Below are positions 26,757 to 35,235 of a stretch of DNA of 59,311 nucleotides, one piece after another (the stretch's first letter is position 1; the number at the start of each line of letters is the position of its first letter). The stretch is taken from positions 1-59,311 of the forward strand of contig CAYNNP010000009.1 in NCBI GenBank assembly GCA_964398215.1, read 5' to 3'. The notes beneath the pieces are model-generated. The model had not been told where the DNA came from, searched no databases, and worked only from the letters and a program-made list of their open reading frames with translations. The DNA comes from CAYNNP01 sp964398215. GTDB taxonomy: Bacteria; Planctomycetota; Planctomycetia; Pirellulales; Pirellulaceae. The translations under genes were made by a program, and so were the position numbers.

Positions 26757-28121
26757 ATGAACCATTGGGAACCTTCGTCCTGGACGAAGAAAACGGCTAA
26801 ACAGCAGCCTCACTATGACGACCAAGACCACTTCGAGTCTGTGTTGCAGACTTTGGCGACGCGTCCGCCGCTAGTGACAAGTTGGGAAATCGAGCGTTTG
26901 AAGCAGCAGATTGCGTTGGCCGCCGAGGGCAAGGCGTTCTTGTTACAGGGTGGCGATTGCTCAGAGAGTTTTGCCGACTGTTGCCCCGATCCAATTGAGC
27001 GCAAGCTCAAGTTGCTGTTACAAATGAGCGTGGTGTTGATCCACGGCTTGCGCATGCCGGTCATTCGCATTGGCCGAATTGCCGGGCAGTATGCCAAACC
27101 GCGATCGTCGGATACTCAGACCAAAGACGATGTGACGCTGCCATCGTATCGTGGCGACATTGTTAATCGTTGCGACTTCACTCCTGCTGACCGCAAGAAT
27201 CGTCCCGAGTTGATGTTGCAAGCGTACGATTGCTCGAGCGCAACATTGAACTATTTGCGAGCGCTGACCGATGGTGGATTCGCCGACTTGCATCATCCTG
27301 ATCTTTGGGAGCTGGATTTCGTCAGTAAGTCGATACGATCGGAACAGTATCACCAAATGGTCCGCAACATCGATAACTCCTTGCGGTTCATTGATTCGAT
27401 CGGTGGCACGATGCCCCAAGATCTTTCAACGGTTGACTTCTACACTTCGCATGAGGCACTTTTGTTGCCTTACGAACAAGCCTTTACCCGGCGCGCGATT
27501 AGCTTGGGCGGCTGGTACAACTTGGGCACACACTTACCGTGGATTGGTGATCGAACGCGCGAAATCGATGGCGCCCATGTTGAATACTTTCGTGGGATCA
27601 ACAATCCGATTGGAGTCAAAATTGGCCCCACTGCGACTCCGAATGACGTCAAGCAACTGTTGGAGACGCTGGATCCAAACCGTGAGCCAGGGCGTATGAC
27701 ATTGATTTGCCGTTACGGTGCTAAGAAAATTGAACAGGGCTTGCCGCCGATCATCGAGGCAGTCAAGCAAACTGGGCACCCTGTGTTATGGTCGGTCGAT
27801 CCAATGCACGGTAACACGACGACCACTGATGACGGGATCAAAACCAGACACTTCGATGACATTCTGAGCGAAGGCCGGATGTCGTTTGAAATTCACAAAT
27901 CGCATGGAACGTTTGTCGGCGGCGTGCACCTCGAATTGACCGGCAAGAACGTGACTGAGTGTGTCGGTGGTGCTGGCGGCCCCAAGTCGAGCGAACTTTC
28001 CAGAGCGTATGAGAGCAATGTGGATCCACGATTGAATTATGATCAAGCAATGGAGATTGCTTTTCTCATTGCTGACGAAGTGCGGCGACAAAACAGCGAT
28101 GGAGCCCCTAGCCTTGCCTAA
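26757..28121 (+). CDS. 3-deoxy-7-phosphoheptulonate synthase, class II (plant type)
   Basis: First enzyme of the shikimate pathway: condenses phosphoenolpyruvate and erythrose 4-phosphate to DAHP. The 454-residue protein has the type II signature: WEPSSW at the N-terminus, LLQGGDCSESF with the metal-binding Cys68, and later the expected metal ligands His in DPMHGNT, Glu in GGVHLELTGKNVTEC and Asp in DPRLNYDQA. Length is normal for the family. I use the ATG at 26757; the preceding TTG is in frame but unnecessary. The downstream alkyltransferase-like gene starts inside the last codons of this gene. It is divergent from the DUF1592 gene with 229 bases between them. Confidence 0.95.
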   Translation: MNHWEPSSWTKKTAKQQPHYDDQDHFESVLQTLATRPPLVTSWEIERLKQQIALAAEGKAFLLQGGDCSESFADCCPDPIERKLKLLLQMSVVLIHGLRMPVIRIGRIAGQYAKPRSSDTQTKDDVTLPSYRGDIVNRCDFTPADRKNRPELMLQAYDCSSATLNYLRALTDGGFADLHHPDLWELDFVSKSIRSEQYHQMVRNIDNSLRFIDSIGGTMPQDLSTVDFYTSHEALLLPYEQAFTRRAISLGGWYNLGTHLPWIGDRTREIDGAHVEYFRGINNPIGVKIGPTATPNDVKQLLETLDPNREPGRMTLICRYGAKKIEQGLPPIIEAVKQTGHPVLWSVDPMHGNTTTTDDGIKTRHFDDILSEGRMSFEIHKSHGTFVGGVHLELTGKNVTECVGGAGGPKSSELSRAYESNVDPRLNYDQAMEIAFLIADEVRRQNSDGAPSLA

Positions 28122-28434
28122 ACCTAAGGCTATTCGCCAACCGACAGACTTTCAGCGAAAGATCGATTCAGCGGTTTCTGGTTTGGAGCCGGGCGAAGTC
28201 GTTAGCTTTGGTGACATCGCTGCCCGAGCCGGAAACCCCAAGGCATCGCGAGCAGTCGGTTCGTACTTGGCAAACTCGGGTGGGTCGATCCCATGGTGGC
28301 GAGTCATCTATGCCAGTGGATATCTACCACCCTGCAATCCCAGCTTGCAAGCGGAACGATTGATGGAGGAAGGAGTCCAGCTGAAAGGAACTCTCGTTGT
28401 AAATTCGCCATCCGGCCGATTCGCGAATGAATAA
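28099..28434 (+). CDS. Alkyltransferase-like (ATL) protein of the O6-methylguanine-DNA methyltransferase family
   Basis: A 111-residue protein with only the DNA-binding domain of MGMT. The Arg-finger helix is visible as NPKASRAVGSYL (Arg51). In true methyltransferases the active-site motif is PCHR; here it reads PWWR (residues 65-68), so the acceptor Cys is replaced by Trp. This is the ATL pattern: such proteins bind and flip O6-alkylguanine without repairing it and hand the lesion to nucleotide excision repair. The usual ATL motif is PWHR, so the second Trp is a further change. The ATG at 28099 overlaps the DAHP synthase gene by 23 bases in another frame. The frame is open upstream, but the family begins near this ATG. 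Confidence 0.85.
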   Translation: MEPLALPKPKAIRQPTDFQRKIDSAVSGLEPGEVVSFGDIAARAGNPKASRAVGSYLANSGGSIPWWRVIYASGYLPPCNPSLQAERLMEEGVQLKGTLVVNSPSGRFANE

Positions 28435-28457
28435 CCCACCGTTTGTTGCCAAGAGGG

Positions 28458-29228
28458 TTATTGATTGAACCAACCTGCGACTTCTTTCAGACCAGCTGCC
28501 GCATCATGCTTGGGCCAATACTCCAGCCCAACAAACCCTTCGTAACTGGTCTGTGAAATCGCTTCAAAAATCGATGGGTAATGCAGTTCGCCGCGCGTCA
28601 GTTCGTTGCGTCCCGGATTCCCGGCGGCGTGAAAGTGACCAATCTTGTCGATGTTTGCCACGATATTATTGATCACATGGCCTTCGCTGATCTGCTGGTG
28701 ATAAATATCAAAAACAACTTTCACATTCTCACAGGCAACCGAATCAATGATCCGAAAGGCTTCATCGCTGCGAACCAGATAGTAACCAGCATGATCAACC
28801 AACTCATTCAGCGGCTCGATCACCAAAGTAACATCGCTGTCTTTCAGCATTGGCGCTGCCGCTTTTAAACCATCGACTAGGCTCTGGTGTTGCTCAGACC
28901 GATCGACGCCAGGACGGAAATCACCAACTTGGGATATCAGTGTTTTCACACCGAGTCGTTTCGCGGCGTTGATGGTTTCCGCCAATCCAGCCAAGTACTC
29001 GTCTCGCCGAGCCGGGTCAACCAACGTGACGAATTTGGTGCAGCAAGCCGAAATCACCAAGTTGTTATCACGGCATGCTGCTTCAATCTCTTCGAGGTTT
29101 TTATCCCACCAACCCCAGAATTCAAACGCACCGATGCCGCACTGGCTGACAACTTTGGTTGCTTCGGAGATACTCAACTCTCCTAAAACGGCATCAATGC
29201 AGACGGAAGGGCGGAAAGTTGTGTGCAT
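28458..29228 (-). CDS. Sugar phosphate isomerase/epimerase family TIM barrel (hydroxypyruvate isomerase-like)
   Basis: A 256-residue AP-endonuclease-2-type TIM barrel. The two conserved metal/catalytic Glu regions are visible as VIEPLNE (about 136-142) and the C-terminal FVGLEYWP, and the pattern VVFDIYHQQISEG with a following HFHAAGNPGRNEL is typical of hydroxypyruvate isomerase and related enzymes. It would interconvert a small keto acid or sugar. No signal peptide. It converges with the ATL gene, 24 bases apart, and is divergent from the HlyD-like gene. The exact substrate is uncertain. Confidence 0.85.
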   Translation of the reverse strand: MHTTFRPSVCIDAVLGELSISEATKVVSQCGIGAFEFWGWWDKNLEEIEAACRDNNLVISACCTKFVTLVDPARRDEYLAGLAETINAAKRLGVKTLISQVGDFRPGVDRSEQHQSLVDGLKAAAPMLKDSDVTLVIEPLNELVDHAGYYLVRSDEAFRIIDSVACENVKVVFDIYHQQISEGHVINNIVANIDKIGHFHAAGNPGRNELTRGELHYPSIFEAISQTSYEGFVGLEYWPKHDAAAGLKEVAGWFNQ

Positions 29229-29421
29229 TCGGATGGTCCAGTGAAGACAATTGGTTGTTAGCGGAGATTATGACCGAAGGCAGCCCGTTTTTGCAGGGAT
29301 CACAAATCTATGCCTGTTCTTAGTGCCGCGAGTCGCGAATTGCTGGACTTAGGCAACCGCCTGATGCATCATGAGACCGCGACAATGCTGTTCTTTCACT
29401 CAAAGTTTCACCACAAGAGCC

Positions 29422-30681
29422 ATGTTTCAATCTTTCAACCCGCTGCCCCGAGCACCATGGATTGCCGTCTGCCTTTGCTTGCTGACTACCTTTGCGTTTG
29501 CTGACGAACCACAATCGTCCAGCGACCATGAAGTCAAAGAGAAGGAGCAAGCGAAAACTGTCTCGTTGGATGGCGTTTTTGAATCCAAGAATGCAAAGGA
29601 ATTGGTTATCAAGAATGAACACCTCAAGAGTCTGGAGATCGAGCGACTAGCCGACCATGGCACGACCGTGTCCAAAGGTCAAAGTTTGTTTTGGTTTGCC
29701 ACGAAAGATCTGGACAAGAAAGTCAAGGAAGCCGAAATCGAGCTTCGCCTAGCTGGCCTGACTATGAAAGACGATGAGTTCGCGTACAAACAGTTCATCG
29801 CAACACAGGAACTCGACCGCGCCGCCGCTGAGCAGGCTCGAGCAAACGCAAAGCAGGACTACGATAATTTTGTGAAAATCGACCGTGATCGACAGCGGCT
29901 GAGCGCGAAATTCAACGTCAAGTCTTCTCAAGCCGCTCTGGATAATGCCGCAGAAGAACTAAAGCAGTTAGAACAAATGTACAAGGAAGACGATCTAACC
30001 GAAGAGTCTGAAGAGATTGTTCTCAAACGAGCCAAGCAGTCTGTGGAATTTGCACAGCATCGACTAGATGGAACAAAGATTTCATCCACCAGAACTTTGG
30101 AACAGTCGATTCCTCGCTCCGAGATCTCAGAAGATGACAAACTCGCACGCGCTGAAGCCGCCTATCGAAAATCCATTCACAGTTTGCAAACCGCTCGGGC
30201 ACGGCAAGACATCGAGATTGCTCGCAAACGTGAAAAGTTCACCGAACAGCAAGAAAAACTTGCTGAGATGCAACAAGAGCGAAAGCGGGTTGTGTTGAAA
30301 TCGCCCATCAAAGGCATTCTTCTTTATGGAACACTCAATCGCGGCAAGCTGGCGGAACAGCCTAGCACGCTGAAAAAAGGATCCAGTGTTGCGGCCGACC
30401 AAGTGATCGCAACGGTCGTTGACCCAAGCCAGATTCAGGTTCGTGTCACACTGAACGAAGATCAACTTCGCTCAGTGAAAGCAGGCGACTCATGTGATAT
30501 TTATGCGAAAGCGTTTCCAGATCACAAATTTTCTGGCAAAGTACAATCCGTCGGCGCGGTGGCTTTCGCAGCCGGCAAGTACGACTGTGTTGTGAGTATC
30601 CGCCGCAACAAAAAGGCACCGAAAATTTTGCCCACCATGACGTGCAAATTGGAATTCGCTGCCCAGTCCAATGACAAGTAG
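29422..30681 (+). CDS. HlyD/RND-type periplasmic adaptor (membrane fusion protein)
   Basis: A 419-residue exported protein. The ATG at 29422 gives a clean Sec signal peptide (APWIAVCLCLLTTFAFA), so I prefer it to an earlier in-frame start. The first lipoyl half-motif lies near residues 75-95 (GTTVSKGQSLFWF), a long coiled-coil hairpin follows (about 97-290), then the second lipoyl half (KSPIKGILLYGTLNRG) and a beta-barrel domain ending near residue 410. This is the adaptor of a tripartite efflux or secretion system, linking an inner-membrane pump to an outer-membrane channel. No pump or channel gene is adjacent. A hairpin follows the stop codon. Confidence 0.82.
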   Translation: MFQSFNPLPRAPWIAVCLCLLTTFAFADEPQSSSDHEVKEKEQAKTVSLDGVFESKNAKELVIKNEHLKSLEIERLADHGTTVSKGQSLFWFATKDLDKKVKEAEIELRLAGLTMKDDEFAYKQFIATQELDRAAAEQARANAKQDYDNFVKIDRDRQRLSAKFNVKSSQAALDNAAEELKQLEQMYKEDDLTEESEEIVLKRAKQSVEFAQHRLDGTKISSTRTLEQSIPRSEISEDDKLARAEAAYRKSIHSLQTARARQDIEIARKREKFTEQQEKLAEMQQERKRVVLKSPIKGILLYGTLNRGKLAEQPSTLKKGSSVAADQVIATVVDPSQIQVRVTLNEDQLRSVKAGDSCDIYAKAFPDHKFSGKVQSVGAVAFAAGKYDCVVSIRRNKKAPKILPTMTCKLEFAAQSNDK

Positions 30682-30687
30682 CACTAT

Positions 30688-30717
30688 GCTTGGTCCGCTT
30701 TTGGCTGCGGTCCAAGC
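30688..30717 (+). terminator. Terminator-like hairpin after the adaptor gene
   Basis: GCTTGGTCCGC (30688-30698) pairs with GCGGTCCAAGC (30707-30717) with one T-T mismatch and an eight-base loop, starting seven bases after the stop. A strong U-tract is absent (CTATCCTTTG follows), so it is at best an imperfect intrinsic terminator or a 3'-end stabilising hairpin. Confidence 0.45.
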
Positions 30718-30865
30718 CTATCCTTTGTATGATTACCACCAGCCATACGGAACGAATTTTGCGTTGATGACGTTAAAACGTTGCGAATAGATCGTCATTG
30801 CGAGTGATTTCCAATCGCTTATTGAGTATTGTCAAACCAACTTTCCCCGAAAAACGAGACTTTAC

Positions 30866-32257
30866 GTGCCCAAGAACAATCAGACACGGCGAGATTTTTT
30901 AGTGAAATCGGCTGCCGTCACTGCGGCTGCTTCCACTCCGTACTTCTTTTCGACGCCCAAGACATTGGCCGACGAAATCAAAGGCAAGAACGATCGCATC
31001 AACATTGGTGTGATTGGTGCAGGCGGTATGGCCACAGGCAATATGAATTCCGCGAAAGACTGGTTGGATGTCGTCGCAATTGCTGATGTTGACGCGAACC
31101 GGCGCGACGCATTCAACAAAAAACTTAGCAAAGGCAAAGCTGATGTCTATGAAGACTACCGCGAAGTCATCGCTCGTGACGACATCGATGTAATTCATGT
31201 TGCAACACCAGATCACTGGCACACGAAACCTTTGATTGAGGCAATGTTGGCAGGGAAAGATGTCTACTGCGAAAAACCGATGACCTTGACAATTGATGAA
31301 GGCAAAAAGATCCGCGCGGTGCAGGAAAAAACAGGCCGTGTTGTTCAAGTTGGCACGCAACAACGAAGCACCTTCAACCTGTTCGTCAAAGCCATGGCGA
31401 TCGTCGCGGACGGCCGCTTGGGTAAGATCCAGCAAGTGCAAGCCGCGATCGGTGGCGCTCCAAGAAGCCCATCGATTCCTGTTGCAAAAGTACCTGCGGA
31501 ACTAAATTGGGACCGATGGCTTGGCCCCGCACCTGCCTGTGACTACCGAAAACTCGCACCAACGGGTGGCAAGGGCCGCCCGAAAACGAACTGCCACTAC
31601 GAATTCCGGTGGTGGTACGAGTACTCTGGTGGCAAGCTGACAGACTGGGGAGCACATCATGTCGATATTTGCAATTGGGCATTGAAGCTGAACGGTCAGA
31701 CGGCAGGACCACTTTCAATCAGTGGTGAAGCAAAGCACCCCGTCGAATTCAAGAATGGGATTGCGGTTCAAAAAAACCAATACAATACGGCAACTGCTTT
31801 CAACTTTTCCGTTCAATATCCCGGCGGTACCGAAATGATTATCCGCCATGATACCGACAACGGTGTCTTGATCACGGGTGACAAAGGACGCATTTTTGTA
31901 AATCGGCGCAAGCTTACAGGCAAGCCGGTTGAAGAATTGGCTGACAATCCACTGCCAGAAGATGCGATTAGCAAGGTCTACAAAGGGCTACCAATGGAGC
32001 GCAATGAACGCAGTGCCCACTGGGCGAATTTCTTGCACTGTGTTCGGGAACGAAAAGAGCCGATTTCCGATGTCCACTCACACATGCAAATGCTGAATGT
32101 ATGCCATTTGGCAGGTATCGCAGCACGGCTTGGACGCAATTTGAAATGGGACGACAGTACAGAAAGGATTGTCGGTGACACCGAAGCCGATTCATTCTTG
32201 TCTCGCCCCTACCGTGAAGGCTACGAGATTGAAATGTCTGAAAAGGTAAACGCTTAA
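30866..32257 (+). CDS. Tat-exported Gfo/Idh/MocA family oxidoreductase
   Basis: A 463-residue relative of the gene at 17249-18763. A twin-arginine signal is visible (QTRRDFLVKSAAVTAAAS, Arg8-Arg9). The Rossmann motif GVIGAGGMATG lies at 48-58 and the EKP motif at 136-138 (Lys137 catalytic). The C-terminal half contains DWGAHHVDICNWAL, the conserved substrate-side His/Asp block. It begins with GTG; no ATG lies nearby in frame. It would oxidise or epimerise a sugar derivative, probably in the periplasm. No same-strand partner: the next 1 kb holds a broken gene. Confidence 0.9.
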   Translation: MPKNNQTRRDFLVKSAAVTAAASTPYFFSTPKTLADEIKGKNDRINIGVIGAGGMATGNMNSAKDWLDVVAIADVDANRRDAFNKKLSKGKADVYEDYREVIARDDIDVIHVATPDHWHTKPLIEAMLAGKDVYCEKPMTLTIDEGKKIRAVQEKTGRVVQVGTQQRSTFNLFVKAMAIVADGRLGKIQQVQAAIGGAPRSPSIPVAKVPAELNWDRWLGPAPACDYRKLAPTGGKGRPKTNCHYEFRWWYEYSGGKLTDWGAHHVDICNWALKLNGQTAGPLSISGEAKHPVEFKNGIAVQKNQYNTATAFNFSVQYPGGTEMIIRHDTDNGVLITGDKGRIFVNRRKLTGKPVEELADNPLPEDAISKVYKGLPMERNERSAHWANFLHCVRERKEPISDVHSHMQMLNVCHLAGIAARLGRNLKWDDSTERIVGDTEADSFLSRPYREGYEIEMSEKVNA

Positions 32258-32296
32258 ACGGCTGCCACGCGACCGCCAAGTCGGTTCGCAACCGTT

Positions 32297-32351
32297 CCAT
32301 AGTGGACAAGACAACGAGTTTTTAATTTTGCTCAAAAGCTGTCCACTATGG
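32297..32351. repeat. Perfect 12-base inverted repeat
   Basis: CCATAGTGGACA (32297-32308) is repeated in inverse orientation as TGTCCACTATGG (32340-32351) with a 31-base A/T-rich spacer that includes TTTTTAATTTTG. It lies 40 bases after the stop of the Gfo/Idh gene and about 100 bases before the broken Rpn gene's stop. It could be a remnant end of a mobile element or a long-loop hairpin; I cannot distinguish these. Confidence 0.5.
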
Positions 32352-32591
32352 TCTTGGGGCAAACAAGACGAGTCCAGCACTTTTCGATTCGAGTGCAGAC
32401 TCAAATGAGAGCGGCGCGAGTGCTTGCCTTTTTATGCCAGGGAAACGACCGCGTTTACATGCCTCGATCGCGAAGCTGACGCTGAAGATCATCCGCAATG
32501 GACGTGAGTTCATCGACACTCAAATTGTCCAGTGGCGTCACTGGCACTTTGAGCAAACTAGCCAGCGTTTCAATTTGCCCGATGATCTTAC

Positions 32592-32682
32592 CTTCCGCCT
32601 TCCCTTCGGCGAATCCTTTAGCGAATCCTTTAGCAAACCCTTCGGCGAATCCTTTAGCGAATCCTTCGGCGAACCCTTCCGC
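32592..32682. repeat. 12-base tandem coding repeat (GFAE/GFAK)
   Basis: About seven imperfect 12-base units of the type GAATCCTTTAGC or GAATCCTTCGGC on the plus strand. On the minus strand they encode alternating Gly-Phe-Ala-Glu and Gly-Phe-Ala-Lys, a low-complexity coiled segment in the Rpn remnant. This is the likely cause of the assembly break just to its right. Confidence 0.8.
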
Positions 32683-32711
32683 TCTACCGCGTGTCTCGCC
32701 GTCTGCGGTTG

Positions 32712-32811
32712 NNNNNNNNNNNNNNNNNNNNNNNNNNNNNNNNNNNNNNNNNNNNNNNNNNNNNNNNNNNNNNNNNNNNNNNNNNNNNNNNNNNNNNNNN
32801 NNNNNNNNNNN
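32712..32811. other. Assembly gap of exactly 100 N
   Basis: A run of 100 unknown bases, the conventional size for a scaffold gap of unknown length. The 43 bases before it (32669-32711) are identical to the 43 bases after it (32812-32854), so the two contigs probably overlap and no sequence may be missing. Confidence 0.95.
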
Positions 32812-33301
32812 GCGAACCCTTCCGCTCTACCGCGTGTCTCGCCGTCTGCGGTTGCTTGCTGCAGCCTTGCTCTGTGATCACGCTGGGCTTTTAGTCGTAG
32901 CTCGTATTGGTCGCGTTGCTGTGGGGTGATCATGTCGAGTACCTCGGCGGCTTCGGTGAAGGCAGGGAGTTGAAGCGTAGGGAATCCATACAACAGACGA
33001 AGACGAGAATCTCTAGCTCATTCTGCGGTTGCGCGGCGTTAGGACCTGCACAACCCGATCTACTGAGAATAATGAGCCCAAATGATTTGACTCTCCTAGT
33101 TGGATGACACAAGTTTCACCGTAGGCGTTTTTTGCGCTGACATGGGACCTCAGTAGGTTCCGAAAATGGCAAACCAATCGCGAGGTTGGGACGCAAAGCT
33201 ACGGGTCTCTTTGAGATCGCCGGGCTACCGAAGAACACTAGCAAACGGCAAAAGCAGGCATTGCACGCAATGTTCGCTGGAGCCAGAGAGTCACCCCATA
33301 C

Positions 33302-33844
33302 ATGACCGCCCCAACGGCCAGTTTGGACGCAACCGTTGCGTCCACTATCGCAGAAATTAGCGCTAAGCACTGCATCTTTCAGTGCGGTGTGGCTCATTAT
33401 GCGATATCGGCAACCACCATCCGCGAAGTCGCTTATCTACCGCCACTGGTTCCAGTGCCGCGTTGTCCAGAACTGATTGCGGGCATTTGCCACATCCGCA
33501 GTGAATTTGTGCCAGTCGTTAGCGTCACCTCGGTCTTAGGAATCAGCGACCAAGGAAAATCGGCAGACGCCAAGCAACTCTTATTGTTGTCTCACACCTT
33601 GGGCACTTGGGGGCTAATGATTGATCGCGTGATTGCGATCGATAGCATCGAAACCCATGTTGATGGGACACACCGAAGCGAAGGCCAACTGTCGCCGATC
33701 CTTGGCACTGCTTCGTTTCAGGCCAACGTGGTTCGGGTCATAGATCCCAAAGTCCTGCATCGATTCGCTCAACAGGCTTTGGTTCGAGAATGGACCACTC
33801 AAAACTCTTCCAATCGCTCGCAAAAAACGGCGGTATCGTCATGA
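33302..33844 (+). CDS. CheW-like coupling protein
   Basis: A 180-residue protein with a CheW domain over about residues 20-160: FQCGVAHYAISATTIREV, PPLVPVPRCPELIAGICHIRSEFVPVVSV and the later GLMIDRVIAID are the family's beta-strand blocks. CheW links chemoreceptors to the CheA kinase. It is the first gene of a nine-gene operon running to 44243; about 280 bases upstream hold no gene except the Rpn remnant. The last codons overlap the following receptor gene by four bases (ATGA). The N-terminal 20 residues are extra and lack features. Confident domain call; the operon context suggests a non-flagellar pathway. Confidence 0.88.
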   Translation: MTAPTASLDATVASTIAEISAKHCIFQCGVAHYAISATTIREVAYLPPLVPVPRCPELIAGICHIRSEFVPVVSVTSVLGISDQGKSADAKQLLLLSHTLGTWGLMIDRVIAIDSIETHVDGTHRSEGQLSPILGTASFQANVVRVIDPKVLHRFAQQALVREWTTQNSSNRSQKTAVSS

Positions 33845-35235
33845 AAGTTCGATCACTTCCTTATTTGTGCCATGGCTTCGTTGCCACTGCTGTAACTGTT
33901 GCTGCAATCGGTTCAGCTACGTTCGCAATGCCAACGGTTTGGCTGTCGGTCACCGTTGTAACAGTAGCGTTGGTGACAACCATTCTTTCGAGTGTGTTTC
34001 TGGATTCCAAGCTTGAGCAAGGGTTCAATGCCTTTCGTTCACTTACACAGGAAACGGCGCCAGAACGTCAACCCGAATGTGGGCTGGCTGAATTCGACAA
34101 TCTTTCGCAATCCTTGTTCTCTCGACTGACCTCTCGCGAGAACGCAGAAGTCGGTTTTGATGAATTAAACCGAGACATCGAAGCTGTCGTTGCTCTAATG
34201 GATTCGCGCGAACGAGATGCCCAGCCAGCAACCATTGTGATTCGAAAGGTACTGGGAAGTATTGTGGGTTCAATGCAGCGATCGATGACCCTCATGCAGC
34301 AACATGTTCTAGAAATCGGACGATGCATGCAAGAGATTGTTGACAACGCGTCAACTTACGACAGCGCGGTGGCCGATACTGGCGACGCAATTGCCGCGCT
34401 AGCCGAAAATGTTGACAGCGCTCGCAAAGAATCAAATGCTGTTCATCTTCAGCTTGCGTCAACCATCAAGAATGTCGACGCCTGCATGCAATCTGTTGGA
34501 GAGTTAAGTGACGGTTTCGATCGCATCTTGGCAGCTTCCGAAAACAACAAGCGACAGCTTCGGTCATTGGGCGATCCGGCACGGCAGATCAGTTCCATCG
34601 CAGATACCATCACAGACGTAGCTGCTCGTACCGATTTGTTGGCGCTGAACGCATCAATCGAATCAATTCGCGCTGGCGAACACGGACGTGGTTTCGCTGT
34701 TGTCGCCGAAGAGGTTCGGAAACTGGCGGAGCAAACCGCAACGGCAGCGCGAGAAATTGAAACACTAACGGATTCTTTACAGAGACAAACCGAAGACTCT
34801 GTTTCCGCAATCGCCAGAGAGCAAAGTCAAATCGAGAAAGAAGCTCGATCGCTGGCAAATATCGAAACGGCACTGAACAAAATCCTTGACAGCAGCTCCG
34901 AAAGTGCCAATCGAGTTCAACGCATTGCAAAAGAATGTGATTCGCAGTTGAAGGTTGCTAGCGTGATCGGCATGAGCGTTGAAAAATTGTTGGACGTTAC
35001 GAAAGTTGACCAAAACGGTTCGCAGCATGCCGCTTGGGCTCTAAAGTCAATGTCCAAGACATCGTTGGACATGACCGCGACAGTCAATCGATTGAACAAG
35101 TTTAGCAACGAGAATCTACAAGAAGAATTGCAGAGTCAAGCAGCACAGATCGGCGAGACATGGGGAGCCGAGAATTCTTTGGTGATTCCGAAATTGTCAA
35201 CCGACATTGGTTCAAACCCAGTGGTTAGCATCTGA
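33841..35235 (+). CDS. Methyl-accepting chemotaxis protein without a sensor domain
   Basis: A 464-residue receptor-type protein. Two hydrophobic segments (about 10-30 and 32-53) form a short membrane hairpin with almost no residues between them, so there is no periplasmic ligand domain. The long helical cytoplasmic part ends in the MCP signalling tip near residues 258-300: ARTDLLALNASIESIRAGE followed by GRGFAVVAEEVRKLAEQT. This hairpin tip binds CheW and CheA. A sensor-less receptor must receive input by a partner protein, membrane state or cytoplasmic contact. The ATG at 33841 overlaps the CheW stop (ATGA), which supports it over an earlier in-frame ATG. No CheR or CheB gene is in the operon. 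Confidence 0.92.
   Translation: MKVRSLPYLCHGFVATAVTVAAIGSATFAMPTVWLSVTVVTVALVTTILSSVFLDSKLEQGFNAFRSLTQETAPERQPECGLAEFDNLSQSLFSRLTSRENAEVGFDELNRDIEAVVALMDSRERDAQPATIVIRKVLGSIVGSMQRSMTLMQQHVLEIGRCMQEIVDNASTYDSAVADTGDAIAALAENVDSARKESNAVHLQLASTIKNVDACMQSVGELSDGFDRILAASENNKRQLRSLGDPARQISSIADTITDVAARTDLLALNASIESIRAGEHGRGFAVVAEEVRKLAEQTATAAREIETLTDSLQRQTEDSVSAIAREQSQIEKEARSLANIETALNKILDSSSESANRVQRIAKECDSQLKVASVIGMSVEKLLDVTKVDQNGSQHAAWALKSMSKTSLDMTATVNRLNKFSNENLQEELQSQAAQIGETWGAENSLVIPKLSTDIGSNPVVSI

Larger units (their letters stand above)
32455..33017 (-). pseudogene. C-terminal remnant of an Rpn-family (PD-(D/E)XK nuclease/transposase) gene
   Basis: The minus strand encodes the end of a recombination-promoting-nuclease (Rpn)-type protein. 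The right side reads LPAFTEAAEVLDMIT and LRLKAQRDHRARL, the left side IIGQIETLASLLK to RQLRDRGM and stop, with a run of G-F-A-(E/K) repeats between them, the typical C-terminal tail of these proteins. The N-terminal nuclease domain is absent: an in-frame TGA lies at 33018-33020 and nothing recognisable follows. A 100-N gap interrupts the frame. Joining the identical 43 bases on its two sides gives 420 bases, exactly 140 codons, so the gap rather than a true frameshift breaks the frame. The missing 5' end still makes it a remnant. Confidence 0.75.

Noticed and set aside
32592..32682. Regular short repeats that might be a CRISPR array
   Set aside because: The unit is 12 bases with no spacers and encodes Gly-Phe-Ala-Glu/Lys in the Rpn remnant, so it is a coding tandem repeat.
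33087..33115. TTGACT as a -35 box for the chemosensory operon
   Set aside because: No acceptable -10 sequence lies 16-18 bases downstream.
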